Assembly: GCA_964367905.1 (NCBI GenBank)
Contig: CAYIZP010000086.1
Coordinates: 1-5,666 of the forward strand
DNA: 5,666 bases
DNA from: CAUPWF01 sp964367905
Lineage (GTDB): Bacteria > Bacillota > Clostridia > Lachnospirales > Lachnospiraceae
Reading direction: 5' to 3'
The notes beneath the pieces were generated by a model. That model searched no databases. It was not told where the DNA came from and was given only the letters and a program-made list of their open reading frames with translations. Shown here piece by piece: positions 1 through 5,666 of this stretch. The number at the start of each line of letters is the position of its first letter. Within the stretch, counting starts at the first letter, position 1. A program made the translations under genes and the position numbers.

Positions 1-29
1 CGTCCCCAACGAACAACAAAGGAGGCTTT

Positions 30-923
30 ATGAAACTAAGCATTGAAAACATCAAGAAAAATTTTAGCTCCAAGGAGGTCTTAAAAGGTATTTCCTTAGA
101 AGCCCACAGTGGCAGTGCCCTAGGGATTCTAGGAAGAAACGGTGCTGGTAAGACTACCACAATTCGTATCATTATGAATGTCTTTGGAGCAGACGAAGGT
201 CGCGTTCTGATTGACGACAAGGAGATTACTCGCAGCCAGTTACGCATTGGATATATGCCCGAAGAACGTGGCTTATTTGCCAAAAGGATAATCCTAGAAC
301 AATTAGTATACCTCGGAAGTCTAAAGGGACTCTCGACTGCAGATGCAAAAAAATCTGCAATACATTGGCTCGAACGGTTAGGGATGAGTGAGTATGCATC
401 CAAAAAATTAGATACGCTGTCAAAGGGAAACCAACAGAAGATTCAATTAGTAGCCACCCTGATTTCTAATCCAGATATCGTGATATTAGATGAACCTTTT
501 TCGGGTCTCGATCCTGTAAATGCCATGTTATTGAAGGATGTAGTTAAGGAGTTGATTGCAGACAATAAGGTTGTACTCTTCTCTTCTCATCAAATGAATT
601 ACATCGAGGAATTCTGTAATAATATTGTAATTTTAAATGGCGGAAATATTGTATTGTCTGGAAATATTCATGAGATTAAGAAGAGTTATGATCGAAGCAA
701 GATCGTAATACGTTCTAATCATATCGATCAAATCAAGGATAAGCTGACACAAAAATGTGAAATTAAAGATGAAGAGCATATCTTAGTGCAGTTGGATGAT
801 GCTAGTGAGAAAGATGCGTTGCTGAAGCAACTTCTAGATTTAGGAATTGACTTCGATGAGTTCAAGGTCTTTGAACCTAGCCTAAATGACATATTTGTAG
901 AGTACACGGAGGAGGGAATCTAA
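30..923 (+). CDS. ABC transporter ATP-binding protein, NatA/YhaQ-like, with DUF4162-like C-terminal tail
   Basis: This is the nucleotide-binding subunit of an ABC exporter, acting at the cytoplasmic face of the membrane with the permease encoded next to it. Visible motifs in the 297 residues are Walker A GRNGAGKT (35-42), signature LSKGNQQK (130-137), Walker B IVILDEP with catalytic Glu155, D-loop SGLDP (158-162) and H-loop His187. The Q-loop position reads YMPEERGL (75-82), with Glu78 where most ABC ATPases have Gln; I recall PEERGL as common in the NatA/YhaQ group. Residues from about 205 on form the C-terminal extension ending in SLNDIFVEYT, typical of DUF4162. The length is close to Bacillus YhaQ (about 298). 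The ATG is supported by AAAGGAGG at 18-25, four bases upstream. The promoter lies outside the window. NatA proteins export sodium with NatB, but the substrate here cannot be read from sequence, so no symbol is given. Confidence 0.95.
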   Translation: MKLSIENIKKNFSSKEVLKGISLEAHSGSALGILGRNGAGKTTTIRIIMNVFGADEGRVLIDDKEITRSQLRIGYMPEERGLFAKRIILEQLVYLGSLKGLSTADAKKSAIHWLERLGMSEYASKKLDTLSKGNQQKIQLVATLISNPDIVILDEPFSGLDPVNAMLLKDVVKELIADNKVVLFSSHQMNYIEEFCNNIVILNGGNIVLSGNIHEIKKSYDRSKIVIRSNHIDQIKDKLTQKCEIKDEEHILVQLDDASEKDALLKQLLDLGIDFDEFKVFEPSLNDIFVEYTEEGI

Positions 924-2203
924 TGAATCAATTAAAGACTATTTTTGCATTTGAATTAAGAAGCTACTTCAAAAATAAATTTTTTGTTGGATTTACAGTT
1001 CTTATCATCGTTCTCTCTGGAATTCTACTATCTGTTCCTCGATTCCTTCCCCAAGATGACGCATCACAACAGGGCGCGGATGAGACTGTGGATAGTCCCG
1101 AAGAAGTTACTGATATTCCTAAAATTTTATTAGTAGATACCACCTTCGGTGATTCTCTCTTATCACAAACATTATTTGAATCTGCTTTCCCTGATAATGA
1201 GATTGTAACTGGAACACATAGTGTAGAAGAAATCCAATCAGCGATTAAATCCGAGGAATATGAAAGTGCAATCTACCTAATTAGTGCTACAGAATACACG
1301 TACTATACACCAAGTCTAGGGATGTACGATTCAACTTCTACCATTGTAGATGAGTTAATGAAGAATCTATACCAGACTCAATTTCTATCAGAAGCTGGAC
1401 TAAGCGAAGAAGAAATCTCAACTTTTATGAGTACTACTATCACTAGTAATGTAGAAGTATTGGGTGAAAATCAAGGAAATCCTTTCACAAACTTCATGTT
1501 CACCTATATTTTAGTTTTCTTATTATATATCTCTGTCGTTGCCTATGGTAGCATCATCACCACCAGTGTAGCAACAGAGAAAAGCTCCCGTGCAATGGAG
1601 ATTTTGATCACCAGTGCCAAACCAAACAGCTTAATCTTCGGTAAGATTCTAGGTGCAGCATGTGCAGGCCTGATTCAATTTGCACTGATGCTTGGAAGTG
1701 CAGCCCTTTTCTTCCAAGTAAATAGCAACTATTGGAGCGGAAATGAAATTGTGAATTCCATCTTCCAGATTTCTCCGTTAGTCGCTATCTATGCATTCCT
1801 ATTTTTCTTACTTGGATTTTTATTATATGCATTCTTATTCGGTGCATCAGGATCTCTCGTATCAAAGGTAGAGGATGCCAACACTGTTGTAATGCCTGTT
1901 CTATTCCTATTTGTCATCTGTTTTATTGTAGTGATAACCAATATGAGCAATGGAAATATCGATAGCATGCTTATTACCATCCTATCTTATGTTCCATTTA
2001 CATCACCAATGGCGATGTTCGCACGAATTACCATGTCAAATGTTGCAGTCTATGAGATTATCATCTCCATCCTAATCTTGATTGCCACAACGATTGGTAT
2101 CGGAATCTTCGCTGCGAAGATTTATCGCATGGGCGTCTTGCTGTATGGCAATCCACCAAAACCAAAAGAAATCGTGAAAATGCTTTTTAGCAAAGAATCG
2201 TAA
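923..2203 (+). CDS. ABC-2 type permease, NatB/YhaP-like
   Basis: This is the membrane subunit of the exporter formed with the preceding ATPase. The 426 residues show the ABC-2 layout: a first membrane helix at about 20-39, a large acidic extracytoplasmic domain (about 41-188), then a cluster of hydrophobic segments at about 191-213, 240-264, 282-306, 322-340 and 376-398, with a weaker one near 345-362. The conserved coupling segment VATEKSSRAMEILITSAKP (216-234) follows the second helix, and the C-terminus carries YRMGVLLYGNPPKP (401-414), both family hallmarks. Its ATG overlaps the ATPase stop (TAATG, one base), so translation is probably coupled. A strong GGAGGAGGG lies at 908-916 inside the upstream gene, six bases from the start. 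Length is near YhaP (about 419) and longer than NatB (about 386). Substrate unknown; sodium or a toxic small molecule are family-based guesses. Confidence 0.93.
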   Translation: MNQLKTIFAFELRSYFKNKFFVGFTVLIIVLSGILLSVPRFLPQDDASQQGADETVDSPEEVTDIPKILLVDTTFGDSLLSQTLFESAFPDNEIVTGTHSVEEIQSAIKSEEYESAIYLISATEYTYYTPSLGMYDSTSTIVDELMKNLYQTQFLSEAGLSEEEISTFMSTTITSNVEVLGENQGNPFTNFMFTYILVFLLYISVVAYGSIITTSVATEKSSRAMEILITSAKPNSLIFGKILGAACAGLIQFALMLGSAALFFQVNSNYWSGNEIVNSIFQISPLVAIYAFLFFLLGFLLYAFLFGASGSLVSKVEDANTVVMPVLFLFVICFIVVITNMSNGNIDSMLITILSYVPFTSPMAMFARITMSNVAVYEIIISILILIATTIGIGIFAAKIYRMGVLLYGNPPKPKEIVKMLFSKES

Positions 2204-2208
2204 TTCTT
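2193..2208 (+). terminator. Weak hairpin over the permease stop codon, possible terminator
   Basis: AAGAAT (2193-2198) and ATTCTT (2203-2208) form a perfect 6-bp stem around the 4-base loop CGTA, and the T-rich run ATTTTATTAT follows on the + strand. The stem holds only one G-C pair, so it would be a weak intrinsic terminator for the exporter operon. It sits exactly at the convergent junction, where only 11 bases separate the two stop codons. The minus-strand side has no U-rich tail, so it would act in one direction only. Confidence 0.3.
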
Positions 2209-2214
2209 ATTTTA

Positions 2215-3441
2215 TTATCTTTCGTCTTTCTTGTTCCTGCCCATGACCTTGGCAGCAACAGAAAGACCAACCCGTAGAACCACATTGTCCAACTCCTTAT
2301 GGGCTTCCTTTAACTTTACAGGAATGTCGATATTTTGAGGGCAATGTGTTTTGCATTTTCCACAGGAAACACATTGATCTGGCCCAGACTTTCCATTCCC
2401 CATAATTCCAGCGCATCGTCCCAGATATTGCATCCTTCGGATTCCACTCTTGCCAAAAAAGTACTTATTATTATAATCACTAAAGGTACTTGGAATATCC
2501 ACACCAAACGGACATGGCAAACAATAATTACACGCTGTACAAGGAACACGCATCAACTCCTTATAAACCTGCTTCACATCTTCCACCACCTGTAATTCCT
2601 CAGCCGTCATGGTATCTGGAAATGTGGTACTTGCCACCTCGATATTCTCCTTGATATGATCCATCTCATTCATTCCACTGAGTACCACCCCAACCTCTTG
2701 ATGATTCATAATCCACCGAAGGGCCCAATAAGCTGGTGAATATTGCACGGGATGATTCCGAAAGATTTCCACCGCCCTCGTCGGTGCCTTCGTAGCTAGA
2801 CTCCCACCACGAAGTGGCTCCATAATTACCACACCGATTCCAAGCTCATACGCTCGTTTCAATCCAGCGGTTCCAGCCTGATAATTCTCATCCATATAAT
2901 TATATTGAATCTGACAGAAATCCCATTCATAATCTTCTAAGATTTTAATAAACTCTTCCGGTCTACCATGAAAAGAAAAACCGATATTCGTAATTTCCTT
3001 CGTCCGCTTCTTCTCCTCTATAAATTCAAGCACCCCAAAAGACTTGAGCCGCTCCCAACTATTCATACTGTCCAACATATGCATGAGATAAAAATCAATA
3101 TAATCCGTATCCAGTCGCTCCAGCTGAGTCGTAAAAAATTTCTCGATCTGCCTTGGTTGATTCACCAAGAAAGTAGGCAACTTATCTGCAATATATATCT
3201 CACTTCTAATATCGTACTTGCGAATAAATTCTCCCAAGAGACCCTCACTCTTCCCACCATGATAAATATACGCTGTATCGAAATAATTCACACCATTTTG
3301 ATAGGCATAATACATCTGTTCAAAAGCAAGTTCCTTATCAACCGGCCCATTCTTTGCACCATTTTTCGTATGAAACCTCATGCACCCAAAGCCTAGAAGG
3401 GAAAGTTTTTCTTTATTTTTTGTAATTGTTCTATATTGCAC
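2215..3441 (-). CDS. Aldo/keto reductase with C-terminal [4Fe-4S] ferredoxin-like domain (COG1453-like)
   Basis: This is a predicted oxidoreductase joining an aldo/keto reductase barrel (about 1-290) to an iron-sulfur tail (about 295-375). The AKR tetrad is visible as Asp55 (in NYFDTAYIYH), Tyr60, Lys87 (in IADKLP) and His121 (in YLMHML). The tail has two cysteine sets: C301, C304, C307, C310 followed by Pro (CTACNYCLPCP), and C357, C360, C363, C367 followed by Pro (CVSCGKCKTHCP), the second being a canonical [4Fe-4S] pattern. The 408-residue length is usual for clostridial members. AKR enzymes reduce carbonyls with NAD(P)H; the clusters suggest electron transfer to or from ferredoxin or flavodoxin, which is inference. 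The start is GTG, chosen because AAGGAG lies six bases upstream and the next residues (RTITKNKEKLSLLGFGCMRF) match the family N-terminus. It follows the fructokinase by 83 bases on the same strand. True substrate unknown. Confidence 0.93.
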   Translation of the reverse strand: MQYRTITKNKEKLSLLGFGCMRFHTKNGAKNGPVDKELAFEQMYYAYQNGVNYFDTAYIYHGGKSEGLLGEFIRKYDIRSEIYIADKLPTFLVNQPRQIEKFFTTQLERLDTDYIDFYLMHMLDSMNSWERLKSFGVLEFIEEKKRTKEITNIGFSFHGRPEEFIKILEDYEWDFCQIQYNYMDENYQAGTAGLKRAYELGIGVVIMEPLRGGSLATKAPTRAVEIFRNHPVQYSPAYWALRWIMNHQEVGVVLSGMNEMDHIKENIEVASTTFPDTMTAEELQVVEDVKQVYKELMRVPCTACNYCLPCPFGVDIPSTFSDYNNKYFFGKSGIRRMQYLGRCAGIMGNGKSGPDQCVSCGKCKTHCPQNIDIPVKLKEAHKELDNVVLRVGLSVAAKVMGRNKKDER

Positions 3442-3447
3442 TGTAAT

Positions 3448-3453
3448 CTCCTT
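3448..3453 (-). promoter_or_regulatory. Ribosome binding site deciding the GTG start of the reductase
   Basis: The minus strand reads AAGGAG, then six bases (ATTACA), then GTG. The next in-frame ATG (Met21, in GCMRF) would cut off the first beta strand of the barrel, so this site settles the start as GTG at 3441. Confidence 0.75.
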
Positions 3454-3454
3454 A

Positions 3455-3465
3455 GCTTGTCAAGC
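3455..3465. promoter_or_regulatory. 11-bp perfect dyad upstream of the reductase ribosome site
   Basis: GCTTG-T-CAAGC is a perfect inverted repeat of 5-bp arms around one central base. It lies one base beyond the AAGGAG of the reductase and overlaps the outer edge of the 33-bp tandem repeat. Its position would suit an operator or an RNA structure masking the leader, but the arms are short and the function is inferred only from place. Confidence 0.25.
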
Positions 3466-3526
3466 CATATTCATTTGCACGAAAAAGCAAGTTCAACTCA
3501 TTGTAATTTGCACGAAAAAGCAAGTT
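3461..3526. repeat. Two contiguous 33-bp tandem repeats between fructokinase and reductase genes
   Basis: Units at 3461-3493 and 3494-3526 abut exactly and match at 28 of 33 positions. The first 21 bases of each unit, read on the minus strand, are identical (+ strand 3473-3493 and 3506-3526, core TTGCACGAAAAAGCAAG), and the differences fall in the last 12 bases. Each core can fold as ATTTGC/GCAAGT (five Watson-Crick pairs and one G-T) around an 8-base loop. The outer unit begins within the TAA stop of the fructokinase, and the pair fills most of the 83-base gap. A spacing of 33 bp is about three helical turns. Neither unit is followed by a T-run, so terminator function is unlikely. It could be a double binding site, an mRNA-processing element, or copies of an interspersed repeat. 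Confidence 0.85.
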
Positions 3527-4475
3527 AATCAAGTTCGCTCATCACATCTTCCCTCTCTGGCACAGAAGGAATCCCCCCATGTTTTTGTGTTGATAAACTA
3601 GCTGCTGTTACTGCGAATCGCGCAATCCTCCTTAACTCCTCTTCACCTAATTTCTCTAAGTCCACACCTAAGGATAGAATTTCAGACAATGCACTTCCTC
3701 CACAGATATCTCCTGCACCCGTGGTATCGATTGGTGTTACTTGTGGACAATTCGCTCTTCCACACGCATGCTTATTCATCGCAAATGCCCCCTCTGGTCC
3801 ACATGTAAGCAGAACCAATGACACACCATATTCCTCGATAATGCGTCGTGCCCCATCCATCGGCGTGCATCCAAATACAAATTCCACCTCTTCTTCGCTA
3901 ATCTTCACGAAATCAGCTTGTGACAATCCCCATTTTATCTCATCTCTAGCATCCTCTAGATTCTTCCATAATGGCTCCCGTAGATTCGGATCAAATGTAA
4001 TCATCTTTCCTCGTTGTTTTGCATAATCCACCACCTTCTTCGTAGTCTCTCTCATAGGAGATGTGGTCAATGAAAGACTTCCAAAATGCAAGACCCTAGC
4101 ATCATCAATCTGAGATAAATCGATTTCTTCATAATGAAGTTGTGTATCAGCACCAGGCTTTCGCGAGAAGGCAAACGATCTGTCCCCCTCATCATCGAAA
4201 GTTACAAATGCTAAAGTAGTGAAATTGTCATCATCAAGAACGACTCCAGTTGTCCCAATCCCTGCATTTTTTAATGTTTGTATCAGAAGATGCCCGAAGG
4301 TATCATTCCCAACCTTTCCAATAAAGGCCGTTTCTTTTCCATACTTTGTAAGAGCACCTAGAAAGTTTGCTGGTGCGCCTCCTGGCAAAGCCTGCATAGA
4401 TGGATACCCATCTTCATTTAGAGATTTCTGTGCAAAATCAATCAATAATTCCCCTATCGCTATTACATCAATCAT
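3525..4475 (-). CDS. PfkB-family carbohydrate kinase, fructokinase-like
   Basis: This cytoplasmic ribokinase-fold sugar kinase most likely phosphorylates fructose to fructose-6-phosphate with ATP. Across 316 residues one sees the N-terminal strand DVIAIGELLIDF, the substrate-side motif PGGAPANF (31-38), GKVGNDTFG (53-61; first PfkB signature region), FDPNLREPLW (161-170; typical of fructokinases), and the second PfkB signature DTTGAGD (250-256), whose Asp256 is the expected catalytic base and whose glycines form the anion hole. The residue after Ile257 is Cys258 where many relatives have Phe, a mild change. Length is normal for the family (about 310-320). The ATG is supported by AGGAGG at 4481-4486, five bases away. 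The gene starts 29 bases after the broken Rpn gene and precedes the reductase, all on one strand. No sucrose hydrolase or sugar transporter is in view, so fructose is the best but not the only candidate substrate. Confidence 0.92.
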   Translation of the reverse strand: MIDVIAIGELLIDFAQKSLNEDGYPSMQALPGGAPANFLGALTKYGKETAFIGKVGNDTFGHLLIQTLKNAGIGTTGVVLDDDNFTTLAFVTFDDEGDRSFAFSRKPGADTQLHYEEIDLSQIDDARVLHFGSLSLTTSPMRETTKKVVDYAKQRGKMITFDPNLREPLWKNLEDARDEIKWGLSQADFVKISEEEVEFVFGCTPMDGARRIIEEYGVSLVLLTCGPEGAFAMNKHACGRANCPQVTPIDTTGAGDICGGSALSEILSLGVDLEKLGEEELRRIARFAVTAASLSTQKHGGIPSVPEREDVMSELD

Positions 4476-4504
4476 AAAATCCTCCTAATTATTTCCTGCA
4501 TTAT

Positions 4505-5471
4505 CTAGTTGTTGTAATGTTTCTTTATATAACTCTGTGCTTCCTTCTTACTTAATTTCATCTGTATCATTAATTGTCCTATAATTTTATCCGCAGGGGC
4601 ATCCATAGACTTCATAGCATTAATTATTCCATAAATACCATACATCTCGCCTTTTTCATATCCTGACTTCTCGCCTTTTTCATACCCAGTCTTTTCTATC
4701 TCATCAAACAATGTACACATCTTTACCATTCCTTCCTTATTCGGTCTTTCTAGTAACGTCTTTGATTTTAATATCGTTCCTAGCATACTTGCCAGCTCGC
4801 TTCCCACCTCGATATTCTTTATTTTTTCTAATTCTTGTTTATCTCTATTAAGACATGCCCTGGATATCTTAAACAAATTCTCTATTTCCTCATTCTGAAA
4901 ATGATATTCCTGTTCTCCTCGCAATTCTACAATATTAAGACTATAATCAGGAATATATTTTTCCACTTCTGTTCTTACATCACCCAACATCTCTCGAAAA
5001 TTTCTCGGTCCATCCCACGGTTCTTCCCCATAGTACAGAACTATCGTTATAATTGGTGTGAGTCGATTCTCTTTTCCAAACCCTGATAAGAATTCTGCCG
5101 AACTCCCTTTTCGTTTTTCTTCTTTTCACCGCTATCTGCTTCGCTTCGTCGACATACCCTAACACATCATAACTTATAATTCTAAGAGGCATCGCATAAT
5201 GTATGTTGGTCTGGTTTTCTATTCCAACAATTGTAACTATGGTGCCATCCCTCACTCGCTTTACCACATCTCGCCTACGCTCTAGATATTCATTTCCACA
5301 TTTTCCTTGAATAGTGTTAGAAACATCGCTATCTAGTTCATCGAGATCTTCTGCATGAATATATTCATTGCCTTCATACAAAATTCCATTGCAAATATCT
5401 GCGAATCGTTCTGGGGATTTGAAAAATATTTTCTGAGCGACATCTTTGTTTACAGGCTTCTTTCTGCCCAT
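4505..5471 (-). pseudogene. Rpn-family recombination-promoting nuclease / putative transposase (PD-(D/E)XK), frameshifted
   Basis: Two overlapping frames encode one protein of the Rpn/YhgA-like (Transposase_31-type) family. The first frame (ATG at 5471; MGRKKPVNKDVAQKIF...) carries the nuclease core: ERRRDVV with Asp68, then VGIENQTNIHYAMPLRI with Glu85 and Gln87 as the ExQ form of the PD-(D/E)XK site. After about residue 115 it turns into non-family sequence and stops at 4980. The next frame continues the family perfectly (KGSSAEFLSGF, then ITIVLYYGEEPWDGPRNFREMLGDV) to the TAG at 4505. The downstream frame has a TGA at 5128-5126, so the shift lies between about 5125 and 5107, in a purine run with A4 (5123-5126) and A5 (5114-5118) tracts. 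Removing one A restores about 321 residues, and the 967-base span is one base over a multiple of three. The C-terminus has GYEKGE repeats. Family members cut DNA and promote RecA-independent recombination; this copy would yield only a truncated N-terminal product. Confidence 0.85.
4645..4692 (-). repeat. 24-bp tandem repeat coding for GYEKGE units in the Rpn C-terminus
   Basis: Two adjacent 24-bp units (4645-4668 and 4669-4692) match at 21 of 24 bases, with the first 16 identical. On the minus strand they encode the charged repeat EKTGYEKGEKSGYEKGE between the nuclease domain and the C-terminal helix. Such Gly-Tyr-Glu-Lys/Arg-Gly-Glu runs are common linkers in Rpn-family proteins and, being in-frame tandem repeats, can vary in copy number by replication slippage. 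Confidence 0.8.
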
Positions 5472-5666
5472 GAAACCACTTCCTCTCTTCAATTGTGGGA
5501 AGTCCTCTGTAGTCTGATATCAATTCTACTCTCCAACTTCCTGCTATTAATGGGTATCCAAGCATGAAGTTTCTATGAATCGCTGTCTAGAATTGACATA
5601 AGAATCGCTTTTGCGAAGAGGTAGGATAGCCAACAACATATCTTACCATTAGAACTTTTCTGCTTG
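5472..5666. other. Region upstream of the Rpn gene with no convincing gene
   Basis: Beyond the ribosome site, these 195 bases hold no reading frame with family features and no tRNA-like fold that I can see. They contain a 9-bp perfect inverted repeat (TCAATTCTA at 5520-5528, TAGAATTGA at 5588-5596), a short direct repeat GAATCGCT (5577-5584 and 5602-5609), and a small hairpin TCGC-TTTT-GCGA (5605-5616). The promoter of the Rpn transcript should lie here or further out, but I find no well-spaced -35/-10 pair on the minus strand. Confidence 0.5.
5479..5486 (-). promoter_or_regulatory. Ribosome binding site deciding the ATG start of the Rpn gene
   Basis: The minus strand reads AGAGGAAG, then seven bases, then ATG at 5471. 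The same frame stays open to a TTG at 5492, but that codon lies directly upstream of this purine run with no comparable site of its own, and MGRKKPVNKD is a family-like N-terminus. The ATG is therefore preferred. Confidence 0.6.

Noticed and set aside
2968..3396. 142-codon open frame on the + strand
   Set aside because: It lies wholly antisense to the aldo/keto reductase, whose catalytic residues and cysteines leave no doubt about the coding strand. The product has no recognisable domain.
3456..3461. TTGACA on the minus strand as -35 box of the reductase
   Set aside because: A -10 box at normal spacing would fall over the GTG start codon, putting the transcript start inside the coding region and losing the good ribosome site.
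3461..3526. Possible minimal CRISPR array from the repeated 21-bp core
   Set aside because: There are only two copies, the region between cores is itself part of a diverged tandem repeat rather than a unique spacer, and no cas gene is present.
4505..4990. The C-terminal Rpn segment as an independent small gene starting at the ATG of MLGDV
   Set aside because: The family sequence continues upstream of this ATG in the same frame (VLYYGEEPWDGPRNFRE), so the ATG is an internal methionine of the broken gene.
5105..5126. Programmed ribosomal frameshifting in the Rpn gene
   Set aside because: A +1 step would be needed, no slippery heptamer of a known type is visible, the A tracts are only four and five long, and programmed shifting is not known to me for this family. 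A plain indel is simpler.
5374..5565. 63-codon minus-strand frame starting MLGYPLIAGSW and running into the Rpn gene
   Set aside because: Its second half is merely another frame of the Rpn coding region, it has a stop a few codons upstream and no good ribosome site, and I recognise no family. A decayed gene remnant cannot be excluded for the first 30 residues.
5593..5627. Consensus -35 box TTGACA on the + strand with TAGGAT downstream
   Set aside because: The spacing is 23 bases, too long for a sigma-A promoter, and no -10-like box lies at 16-18 bases.

Overview
The window is AT-rich and reads like the genome of a low-GC Firmicute, most likely a gut or anaerobic Clostridia of the Lachnospiraceae type. 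The grounds are strong AGGAGG-type ribosome sites, an aldo/keto reductase fused to a ferredoxin-like tail, a PfkB fructokinase of the clostridial kind, and an Rpn-family nuclease/transposase with a Lachnospiraceae-like sequence. This placement is inferred from protein character only; there is no rRNA gene or other marker.

Layout: bases 30-2203 (+ strand) hold a two-gene ABC exporter operon. An ATPase with a DUF4162-like tail is followed by an ABC-2 permease whose start codon overlaps the ATPase stop by one base. The pair resembles NatA/NatB and, by size, Bacillus YhaQ/YhaP. Only 11 bases separate its end from a convergent block on the minus strand. Read in the direction of transcription, that block is an Rpn-family PD-(D/E)XK nuclease/transposase gene broken by a frameshift (5471 to 4505), a fructokinase-like PfkB sugar kinase (4475 to 3525), and an aldo/keto reductase with two cysteine clusters for [4Fe-4S] centres (3441 to 2215). 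The last 195 bases (5472-5666) lie upstream of the nuclease gene and hold no convincing gene.

The genes do not form one obvious pathway. The exporter probably serves ion or small-molecule efflux. The kinase would feed fructose into glycolysis, and the reductase probably does redox work on an aldehyde, ketone or sugar-like substrate; their adjacency suggests carbohydrate metabolism but does not prove it. The Rpn gene is an accessory, mobile-type gene.

No previously undescribed system was found. The items most worth a second look are a perfectly contiguous 2 x 33-bp tandem repeat (28/33 identical) that fills most of the kinase-reductase gap, an 11-bp dyad between it and the reductase ribosome site, and the precisely placed single-base frameshift in the Rpn gene.
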